Assembly (NCBI GenBank): GCA_030053925.1
Contig: JASGCX010000001.1
Coordinates: 49,883-113,882, forward strand
Direction of reading: 5' to 3'
Length of the DNA: 64,000 nucleotides
Origin: Flavobacterium sp.
GTDB lineage: Bacteria; Bacteroidota; Bacteroidia; Chitinophagales; Chitinophagaceae
This document shows, one piece after another, positions 27,574 through 34,608 of the stretch (its first letter is position 1; every line of letters begins with the position of its first letter). The notes under the pieces were generated by a model. It ran no database searches. It had not been told where the DNA came from and was given only the letters and a program-made list of their open reading frames with translations. The translations under genes were made by a program, and so were the position numbers.

Positions 27574-28800
27574 ATGATTCATCCGAAAAAATTATCAATA
27601 AACAACTTTAGCTACCATTTGCCCGATGAAAAAATTGCGAAGCATCCACTTCCAAAAAGAGACGAAAGCAAGCTTTTGGTGTTTAAAAGTGGGAAAATTT
27701 CAGAAACCCAGTACAAACATTTAGATGCGCATTTACCAGCAGATAGCTTGCTAATTTTTAACAATACCAAAGTAGTTGAAGCAAGGCTCATTTTTACAAA
27801 ACCAACGGGTGGGCAAATAGAAATATTTTGCTTAGAACCACATAAACAATATGCCGATATTACCACTGCTATGCTGCAAAAGGGTAATGTGCTTTGGAAA
27901 TGTTTAGTTGGTGGTGCCAAAAAATGGAAAGAAACATTGCTGACGAAGAAAATAAATGATACCACAACTATTGAAGCCAAGAAAGTAGCTCAATTACCCG
28001 ATTGTTTTATTATAGAACTAAGCTGGAACAATAATGACCTAACATTTGCCGAAATACTGCACATAGCAGGCTTAATACCTTTGCCACCTTACTTAAATAG
28101 AGAAGCCGAAGAAGCAGACAAAAGCACGTATCAAACTATTTATGCCAAACACGATGGTAGCGTAGCTGCACCTACGGCAGGCCTACATTTTACTGAGGAA
28201 TTATTTAAGAAACTGGATGATAAAAACATTGAAAAAGATTTTGTAACGCTACATGTAGGCGCAGGCACTTTTAAACCTGTTAAAGCTGCTACCATGAACG
28301 AACATGATATGCACACAGAATTTATTGATGTGCATATTGAGTTGATTGAACATTTGCTACAACACCATCCTAAACCAATTATTGCAGTAGGTACAACATC
28401 ACTTAGAACTATTGAAAGCTTGTATTGGCTAGGCGTAAAGGTGAATAGTGAATGGTTGATAGCGAATGAAACAACACCAAGCTTATCGCAATGGGATGCT
28501 TATGATTTACCACAAAACATCGCTTTAACAGATGCCTTAACGGCTTTGGTAAATTGGCTGAAAGCCAATAAAATAGAGCGTTTGATTACCAAAACACAAA
28601 TCATTATTGCACCGGGCTATCAATTACAAGTTGCACAAGGCTTGGTTACTAATTTTCATCAGCCACAATCGACCCTGCTGCTGCTAATTGCTTCTATTGT
28701 TGGTGATAATTGGAAGATAATTTACAACCATGCACTTAATAACTTCTATCGCTTTTTAAGCTATGGTGATGGCTGTTTATTAATGAAGGATAAGGTGTGA
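27574..28800 (+). CDS. queA: QueA-like S-adenosylmethionine:tRNA ribosyltransferase-isomerase
   Basis: QueA moves the ribosyl part of SAM onto preQ1 at the tRNA wobble base to give epoxyqueuosine. Family motifs are FSYHLPDEKIAKHPL, DSLLIFNNTKVVEARL, the block GSVAAPTAGLHFTEEL near 198, VTLHVGAGTFKPV near 225, AVGTTSLRTIESL near 271 and VTNFHQPQSTLL near 365. At 408 residues it exceeds the usual 340-350. One contributor is residues about 288-299 (VNSEWLIANE), whose DNA looks like the heptamer arrays of this window. The stop codon TGA is itself the first part of a heptamer array. It is divergent from mraZ. Confidence 0.9.
   Translation: MIHPKKLSINNFSYHLPDEKIAKHPLPKRDESKLLVFKSGKISETQYKHLDAHLPADSLLIFNNTKVVEARLIFTKPTGGQIEIFCLEPHKQYADITTAMLQKGNVLWKCLVGGAKKWKETLLTKKINDTTTIEAKKVAQLPDCFIIELSWNNNDLTFAEILHIAGLIPLPPYLNREAEEADKSTYQTIYAKHDGSVAAPTAGLHFTEELFKKLDDKNIEKDFVTLHVGAGTFKPVKAATMNEHDMHTEFIDVHIELIEHLLQHHPKPIIAVGTTSLRTIESLYWLGVKVNSEWLIANETTPSLSQWDAYDLPQNIALTDALTALVNWLKANKIERLITKTQIIIAPGYQLQVAQGLVTNFHQPQSTLLLLIASIVGDNWKIIYNHALNNFYRFLSYGDGCLLMKDKV
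28437..28470 (+). repeat. Heptamer-array words in frame inside queA
   Basis: The stretch GGTGAATAGTGAATGGTTGAT followed by AGCGAATG has the same GTGAATG/GTTGATA units as the intergenic arrays. Here it encodes VNSEWLIANE in a variable region of QueA. It does not touch the conserved motifs. Confidence 0.6.
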
Positions 28801-29127
28801 AAAGGTGAGACGTGAAATGTGAGACGTGAAATGTGAGAACGTGAAAGGTGAGATGTGAAACGTGAAAGGTGAAAACGTGAAAGGTGAGATGTGAAAGGTG
28901 AAACGTGAAACGTGAGATGTGAAAAGTGAGACGTGAAAAGTGAGACGTGAATGGTGAGAACGTGAAAGGTGAAACGTGAAATGTGAGACGTGAAAAGTGA
29001 GATGTGAATGGTGAGATGTGAATGGTGAGATGTGAATGGTGAGACGTGAATGGTGAGATGTGAAAAGTGTGACGTGAATGGTGAGAACGTGAATGGTGAG
29101 ATGTGAAAGGTGAGATGTGAAAACGAG
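28797..29127 (+). repeat. Long heptamer array between queA and a histidine kinase gene
   Basis: About 330 bases of GTGARNN heptamers (GTGAGAC, GTGAAAT, GTGAGAT, GTGAAAG, GTGAATG, with occasional eight-base GTGAGAAC and GTGAAAAC) begin at the queA stop codon itself and end near the convergent kinase gene. No spacers are present, so this is not CRISPR. It fills the complete 28801-29163 gap apart from about 35 bases. A frame open through it on the minus strand is a consequence of the period. Confidence 0.95.
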
Positions 29128-29163
29128 CCAAAAAAATTACTTTTCGTCTTTCACGTTTCATTT

Positions 29164-30492
29164 TTACGCTTGGCTAAAGGGTACTTCAACCGTAAACGTA
29201 GTGCCTTTACCAATGGCACTGTCTACTTTCACTTTGCCTTTATGCGCATCTATCACTGTTTTTACATAGCTCATACCAAGGCCAAAGCCTTTTACATTGT
29301 GTACATTACCTGTATGGGCACGGTAAAATTTCTCAAAAATTCGCTTCGCACTTTCTTTACTCATCCCTATACCATTATCTTGAACGCTCAATACAAAATA
29401 CTTGTTGGTACTGTGCGTGGTAATTTTAATGTGCACATTATCATTACTGTACTTTATGGCGTTATCTATTAGGTTAGATATTAGGTTGGTAAAATGTACC
29501 TCATCTGCTTGAACAATATTGTTTTTAGCATTTAGCCGTAAGTCAACTTTGCCATTTTTTTCATCCAATTGCAGCCCATAATTATCTAGAATATGATGCA
29601 AGGTATCGTGAATATGAAGGTCTACCAAGTGCAATTGCAACTGTTGTTTTTCTAGCAAAGCCGCTTGCAGTATGGTTTCTACATGTTTATTCATGCGCTT
29701 ATTTTCTTCCTTAATAATGCCTGTGAAATAAGCTAGCTTTTCTTTGTCGTTTTGTACTTTTTCATTTTTAATAGCATCTACAGCAAGCGAAATGGTGGCA
29801 ATAGGTGTTTTAAACTCATGCGTCATATTGTTGATGAAATCACTCTTAATTTCACTCAATTTCTTTTGATTGAAAAGCGTTCGAAGTGTTACAAAAAAAG
29901 CTGCAAAAATTACCAACATAAATACAACACCACCTGCAATTATCAAACGCAAAGAACCCCAAATCTGTTTCTTAAAATCTGGCACAATTACTATTAAGTG
30001 TTCAAACGGACTAATACCCTCTAAATCGCTGGCACTTTCTGGCACAATAGGTATAAACAGTTGCTTATTATGCACCGTATCGTAGTACTCTGTTTCAAAA
30101 TTATTAGACTGCATTTCTATATACTCATTACCATCGCTAATTGCAAATTCGAAGTGTATATTTTTAAAATCATTGCTATCGAAGAAATTTTTAAGCTTAT
30201 CATGCACTTCTTTTCTAGAATATCGTTCACAAACAGTAAGTGGTTTAGGAAAATTTAAGATATCAGTATTAAATCTACCCAAGCCCAAACGCTTTGGTGT
30301 TTTAATCAACGGTACGCTGCCATTGCCTTTTGCTAGGTCAACAGCTACTTGAGCACTTGCACTATTAATTTTTGAAAATAACTGAGCTTCACGAAGTTCT
30401 AGTAAACTCTTAAGCCAAGATGCTTGCAACAATATTAGTCCTAAAAAAGACAAAGAAATTAATACAACTATTAGGGGTAAAGCTCTTTTCAT
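29164..30492 (-). CDS. Sensor histidine kinase
   Basis: This is a membrane sensor of a two-component system. The first helix is at residues 3-22 (ALPLIVVLISLSFLGLILL), followed by a periplasmic region of about 170 residues and a second helix near 190-212 (GVVFMLVIFAAFFVTL). The HisKA phosphoacceptor is NMTHEFKTPIATIS with histidine near 224. The ATPase shows NLIDNAIKYS, VQDNGIGM, FEKFYRA and KGFGLGMSYVK. The upstream frame is open to 30573, but the ATG at 30492 opens directly into the first helix. No response regulator is next to it in this window, so its partner is unknown. Confidence 0.88.
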   Translation of the reverse strand: MKRALPLIVVLISLSFLGLILLQASWLKSLLELREAQLFSKINSASAQVAVDLAKGNGSVPLIKTPKRLGLGRFNTDILNFPKPLTVCERYSRKEVHDKLKNFFDSNDFKNIHFEFAISDGNEYIEMQSNNFETEYYDTVHNKQLFIPIVPESASDLEGISPFEHLIVIVPDFKKQIWGSLRLIIAGGVVFMLVIFAAFFVTLRTLFNQKKLSEIKSDFINNMTHEFKTPIATISLAVDAIKNEKVQNDKEKLAYFTGIIKEENKRMNKHVETILQAALLEKQQLQLHLVDLHIHDTLHHILDNYGLQLDEKNGKVDLRLNAKNNIVQADEVHFTNLISNLIDNAIKYSNDNVHIKITTHSTNKYFVLSVQDNGIGMSKESAKRIFEKFYRAHTGNVHNVKGFGLGMSYVKTVIDAHKGKVKVDSAIGKGTTFTVEVPFSQA

Positions 30493-30647
30493 CTTGGCAA
30501 ATATAATTGTAACTAGTGTTAAAACTTTGGTATAGCTAATTGCAAAGTGCAGGCTGGTAGTGCCTTTAAACACCTAGTAACAAAACAAGCATCGTAATAC
30601 CGCATAAAAAATTGCCTTTGTGTAGCAAAATTTATTATTTTTCTTGC

Positions 30648-31202
30648 ATGATTGAAGCATTAACAACAGGTGTCCTTCTTATTTCGGACCCTTTTTTGAA
30701 AGACCCTAATTTTTTAAGAACCGCAGTTATCATTTGCGAGCATAACACCGAAGGCAGTGTGGGCTTTATTTTTAACAAACAATTTGAACTTGGTATTGGC
30801 AATTTAGTAGAAGGTTTAGAAGGTATTAATTTTCCTGTGTATGAAGGAGGACCTGTTCAAAAAAACAGCATCCACTTTATACACACTTGCCCCAATTTTA
30901 TAGATGAAGGCGCAAACATAGGCAATGGCATTTATTGGGGCGGCAATTTTGAACAAGTATGCGCATTGCTTAAAACCAATAGCCTTACAGAAAAAGACAT
31001 TCGCTTTTTTATTGGTTATAGCGGCTGGGACACCAACCAACTTGAAGCCGAAATAGCAGAGAAAAGCTGGATTACTAGAGCCTGCAACAGTAAACTTGTA
31101 TTTAGTACCAAGCCCGAATTAATATGGAAAGATGCCCTAAAAGGCCTTGGTGGCGAATATGAATTAATGCCTAATTACCCGTTAGATCCGCAGTTAAATT
31201 AG
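30648..31202 (+). CDS. YqgE/AlgH family protein
   Basis: This 184-residue cytoplasmic protein belongs to the YqgE/AlgH (DUF179) family. It starts IEALTTGVLLISDPFLKDPNFLRTAVIICEHN, with the diagnostic L-x-S-x-P-x-L-x-D-P-N-F-x-R-T-V pattern. GSVGFIFNKQ, YEGGPVQKN and IRFFIGYSGWDTNQLEAEI follow, all family hallmarks. The molecular role is not established; homologues have been linked to regulation in pseudomonads. A TTG 12 codons upstream is possible, but the ATG at 30648 fits the family start. A perfect terminator follows. Confidence 0.9.
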   Translation: MIEALTTGVLLISDPFLKDPNFLRTAVIICEHNTEGSVGFIFNKQFELGIGNLVEGLEGINFPVYEGGPVQKNSIHFIHTCPNFIDEGANIGNGIYWGGNFEQVCALLKTNSLTEKDIRFFIGYSGWDTNQLEAEIAEKSWITRACNSKLVFSTKPELIWKDALKGLGGEYELMPNYPLDPQLN

Positions 31203-31251
31203 TTGTTTGTTTGAACTTGAATTTTGTAGTATTATTTGGATTGCGAGAAAA

Positions 31252-31290
31252 TTAAACAGGCTGCCACTACAATAGAAACAGCCTGTTTAA
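31252..31290. terminator. Bidirectional terminator
   Basis: TTAAACAGGCTG and CAGCCTGTTTAA are perfect 12-bp arms with a 15-base loop. It lies between the convergent YqgE-like and FAD-dependent enzyme genes and has A/T runs on both sides. Confidence 0.75.
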
Positions 31291-31331
31291 ATATCACAGC
31301 AAATCATTTATATCAAACCTATTGGCGGTTA

Positions 31332-32828
31332 CTAATTCACTTTTTGCGGCACCATTCTACCAATAATACCTGCTTTATCGTATGCGTGGTCATCTACTGC
31401 ACCTCTATCGCCGCTTTCGTGGTATTCAGCATCTTCGTTTACATCCCACACATCAAATAATTCTTGGCCTGCAATAATATTTTTTGCTGCAAGCATAGCA
31501 GTCATCATACTATGGTCTTGGTTATTGTATTTGTGCATACCATTTCTACCCACTAAATACAAGCCGGGGTAGGCCTTTAATGCATCTCTAATTTCGTCTA
31601 CATTTTCTTTGTAAGTATGGTCGTACACAGGGTATGCTTTTGGCTGCCGCACCACATAACCATCTACCACGGCAGATTGTTTGGTTAAGCCAATTTGTTC
31701 TATTTCATTTTTAGCCAAAGCAATTAAATCTTCGTCTTTGCTCGTCCACATACCATCGCCTTCAAAGCAAAAATATTCTAAACCATAGCAAGCCATTTCT
31801 GGGTTTGGCACCATATAAGGGCTCCAACTTTTAAAGTTTTGAATACGGCCAACTTTCACATTTGGGTCATGAATATAAATCCAATTATCGTTAAAAGCAT
31901 CTTCATCTCTGCATATTAATACCACGGTAATAAAATCTCTGTAACTCAATGCTTGTGCAGCTTTCAAGGCATCGCTTGGTAATGTAGGATGTGTAAACCC
32001 AATTAATTCTCGCATTGGTGTGGTAGATACTACATTGTTAAAACCATCAAACGTTCGGCCATCGGTAGTAGTAACGCTCCATTTGCCATTGGATAATTTT
32101 GCATCAATTACACCACAATTCATTTCGATAGTTACGCCCATTTTTTTGCACTTCTCAGCGCAAACTTCCCACATCATACCTGGGCCTTTTTTGGGGTATC
32201 TAAAACTGTCTATCAAGGTTTTAATCACCTTGTCTTTATGGCCACTAGCCAATTTTTTTGGTTTAAAAACGGCGTTCATAATAGCACTGCTAAGGCTTAA
32301 ACCTTTAATACGCTGCGCTGCCCAATCTGCCGAAATTTCGTTACACGGAATGCCCCAAACCTTCTCGGTGTAGGTTTTAAAGAAAATATTAAACAAGCGT
32401 CTACCAAACTGATTCACCACCCAATCTTCAAAATTGGTAGGATTTTTAACAGGCCTAACCTTAGCTTGCAAATAACTCAACACACACAAACCGCTTTCCC
32501 AAATGCCCAACTTTTGCAATGCCTCCATAGCCACCAAAGGGTAAGAAAAAAACTTTTTATTGTAGTAAATACGGCTACTTCTTGGGCGTTCTAGCATTTC
32601 ATCGCCTAAAATTTCGGTCCAAAAATCTTCTACTTCTTTGCTTTTACTAAAAAATCGATGCCCACCAATATCAAAACTGTAGCCTTTGTAGGTTTCTGTA
32701 CGTGAGATACCACCTACATAGGTTGGGTCTTTTTCAAACACCACCACACTTTCATTTGCCTTACCCAATAAATACGCTGCCGTTAATCCGGCAGGTCCTG
32801 CGCCAATGATGGCTACTTTTTTCTGCAT
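31332..32828 (-). CDS. FAD-dependent amine-oxidase/UDP-galactopyranose-mutase-like enzyme
   Basis: This 498-residue protein opens with the dinucleotide-binding motif [17 protein letters not shown] and [15 protein letters not shown], then [13 protein letters not shown]. This arrangement is shared by UDP-galactopyranose mutases and protoporphyrinogen-oxidase-like amine oxidases. The FAD-binding end is [32 protein letters not shown]. The [19 protein letters not shown] stretch is typical of a mutase-like subgroup seen near polysaccharide genes. The substrate is not determined by the sequence; a cell-surface sugar modification is likely. It is a single gene, convergent with the YqgE-like gene. Confidence 0.8.
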   Translation of the reverse strand: MQKKVAIIGAGPAGLTAAYLLGKANESVVVFEKDPTYVGGISRTETYKGYSFDIGGHRFFSKSKEVEDFWTEILGDEMLERPRSSRIYYNKKFFSYPLVAMEALQKLGIWESGLCVLSYLQAKVRPVKNPTNFEDWVVNQFGRRLFNIFFKTYTEKVWGIPCNEISADWAAQRIKGLSLSSAIMNAVFKPKKLASGHKDKVIKTLIDSFRYPKKGPGMMWEVCAEKCKKMGVTIEMNCGVIDAKLSNGKWSVTTTDGRTFDGFNNVVSTTPMRELIGFTHPTLPSDALKAAQALSYRDFITVVLICRDEDAFNDNWIYIHDPNVKVGRIQNFKSWSPYMVPNPEMACYGLEYFCFEGDGMWTSKDEDLIALAKNEIEQIGLTKQSAVVDGYVVRQPKAYPVYDHTYKENVDEIRDALKAYPGLYLVGRNGMHKYNNQDHSMMTAMLAAKNIIAGQELFDVWDVNEDAEYHESGDRGAVDDHAYDKAGIIGRMVPQKVN

Positions 32829-32844
32829 ACTTTGTTTTTTGTTT

Positions 32845-33000
32845 GTCTGAACCTCAATTATTGTCTGAACTTAGATTTTGAAGGATTAAAACAATTGGAT
32901 AGGTTGTTACTTTTTTATCTTGTAGTACCAATTTCTAACTATCTTTTTAATTTCTGCGCTATCTGCGAGACACCAATAAATCCTACAAAGCCATCTAATC
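32845..33000. repeat. GTCTGAACC dispersed repeat, copy 1
   Basis: GTCTGAACC at 32845-32853 is followed by a second GTCTGAAC at 32863, AGATTTTGAAGGATTAAAAC, and later AATCCTACAAAGCCATCTAATC. The same words recur near 41746-41823 and 48549-48667. No closing GGTTCAGAC is seen here, so this copy is decayed. It occupies most of the 300-base gap between the FAD enzyme and the GNAT gene, in which no gene is seen. Confidence 0.5.
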
Positions 33001-33130
33001 TGTGGCATTTGTGTTACTATTGTTTGCTCAAAAATGTGGGCAAAAATGCAAAATAAAACCCGTACTGCAATGCAGCTAACAATTTGCTTAATAGCTTTGT
33101 TGCCTTTCTACAATTAATACGCAACTATTT

Positions 33131-33583
33131 ATGCAGCTACAATGGCAATGCCTTCACTTTAATAACCTTACCAATACACAGCTATATGCCTTACTACGCC
33201 TACGCAGCGAGGTGTTTGTGGTAGAACAAAATTGTGTGTTTTTAGATATGGATAATAAAGACCAAAATTGCCATCACTTGCTTGGTTACGATGGTGATAA
33301 CTTGGTTAGTTCTGCAAGATTATTGGCTCCAAATACTGCTTATGCGCAAATAAGCATTGGGCGTGTGGTAAGTAGCCCTGCTTACCGAGGCACAGGCGCA
33401 GGTAGGGCTTTAATGCAACAAGCCATTAAAGCTTGTTACCAATTATTTGGTAATGGAGATATAAAAATAGGCGCACAGCTTTACCTAAAAGCTTTCTACA
33501 AAAGCTTTGGCTTTGTGCAAACAAGCAATGTTTACGATGAAGATGGCATTGACCATATTGAAATGATTAAGAAAGCAGAATAG
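33131..33583 (+). CDS. GNAT acetyltransferase, ElaA family
   Basis: This is a 150-residue N-acetyltransferase. The ElaA pattern is clear: LRLRSEVFVVEQNCVFLDMDNKDQ near residue 21, VSSARLLAP, then the acetyl-CoA loop IGRVVSSPAYRGTGAGRALM near 75-95, and YLKAFYKSFGFVQTSNVYDEDGIDHIEM at the end. The substrate of ElaA enzymes is unknown. The gene stands alone between the FAD enzyme and an unrelated minus-strand gene. Confidence 0.9.
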   Translation: MQLQWQCLHFNNLTNTQLYALLRLRSEVFVVEQNCVFLDMDNKDQNCHHLLGYDGDNLVSSARLLAPNTAYAQISIGRVVSSPAYRGTGAGRALMQQAIKACYQLFGNGDIKIGAQLYLKAFYKSFGFVQTSNVYDEDGIDHIEMIKKAE

Positions 33584-33837
33584 AGAATTGCACACAAAAA
33601 ATGCAAAGAAAACCAAGAAACAAAGCAATAGTAAGTAACAATGAAATAGCCATTTGAGAGCAACCTAAGTTAAACGGTACATGCCGTGTAGAAGATGGCC
33701 GAATTGTAGATTTAATGTAATGAAGCTACTTATGTTTTGTAAAAAACGAGTTGTATTTTCTGAATGTTTAGTTACGTTTTTACAAGTTAGCTTGCAACAA
33801 CTGCTTAAAAAATTGGCAACCCTTGCTGCCTATTATC

Positions 33838-34335
33838 TTATAAAAACAAACCCCATTCGTCTTCATAATCGTCTTTTTTAAAAGTAGCTACCCATTGCTT
33901 AAATAGTTCTCTAAACTCAATAACAACCTCTTCAATTACCGCTTCGTGCTGTTCATCGGCAATGCCAAGCATCACAGCCACACTCACTTGATTCATCATT
34001 TCTTTGCAATTATTTCTAATAATGCTAGCGTTTTCCATTTTAATCACATAGCTATCTATGCATGAAGCACTTAAAATTTTAGGTGCAATTAGCATAATGT
34101 TCTGATAAATCAATGATTTTACAGTAATACCATTGGTTAACTCATCTTCTTCATCGGTACTTAAATTAGCTGCATAAGCATATACCAAGTTGAAAACTTC
34201 ACGCCATTGTTGGTACATTTTTTTAGCAATAGCATCAGCCTCATTGGTTTTCCATTCGTCGCCTTCACTGCTTCTATTTCTTATAAAGCGTACATCATCC
34301 CAATCAGGTAAAATATCTAGTGAACTTAAATCCAT
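33838..34335 (-). CDS. Conserved-looking hypothetical protein
   Basis: This is a 165-residue acidic, mostly helical soluble protein with no signal peptide or membrane helix. It starts DLSSLDILPDWDDVRFIRNR and ends with a run of acidic and aromatic residues (KKDDYEDEWGLFL). I do not recognise a family. Codon use and composition match the core genes around it, and no overlapping better frame exists, so it is probably real. It lies alone between the GNAT gene and uvrA. Confidence 0.6.
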   Translation of the reverse strand: MDLSSLDILPDWDDVRFIRNRSSEGDEWKTNEADAIAKKMYQQWREVFNLVYAYAANLSTDEEDELTNGITVKSLIYQNIMLIAPKILSASCIDSYVIKMENASIIRNNCKEMMNQVSVAVMLGIADEQHEAVIEEVVIEFRELFKQWVATFKKDDYEDEWGLFL

Positions 34336-34608
34336 TGCTTTTTAGTTTTCATAAATTTATCACAATAAACGAAAAAAAGAATTTTTAAGCTGGGGTGCAT
34401 AAACAATTTTTCATTTTTTGCTTTATTTTTTAAATGGCTGCCAACCTTAAAAAGGTTATAAACATTGGCTTTCGGCAGAAAAAAATTATGCAGGCAATGC
34501 TTTTGCAGCTAGGTTTGCCACAAAGGTATTTTCTTTAGTATTTTAATGTGGTACACAATAAAATTCTGTTTAAAAAGGGTACAATCTGCATCATTTGTGT
34601 GGCTATTT

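Noticed and set aside
28736-29161. A 141-codon minus-strand open frame made of repeated HISPFTSHHS-like peptides
   Set aside because: It is only the translation of the heptamer array. A 7-base period gives a seven-residue peptide repeat in any frame without stops, and its start has no gene context.
33681-33881. A 66-codon plus-strand frame between the GNAT gene and the 165-residue gene
   Set aside because: It overlaps the end of the minus-strand gene, has no ribosome-binding site, and its composition is cysteine- and leucine-rich without pattern.
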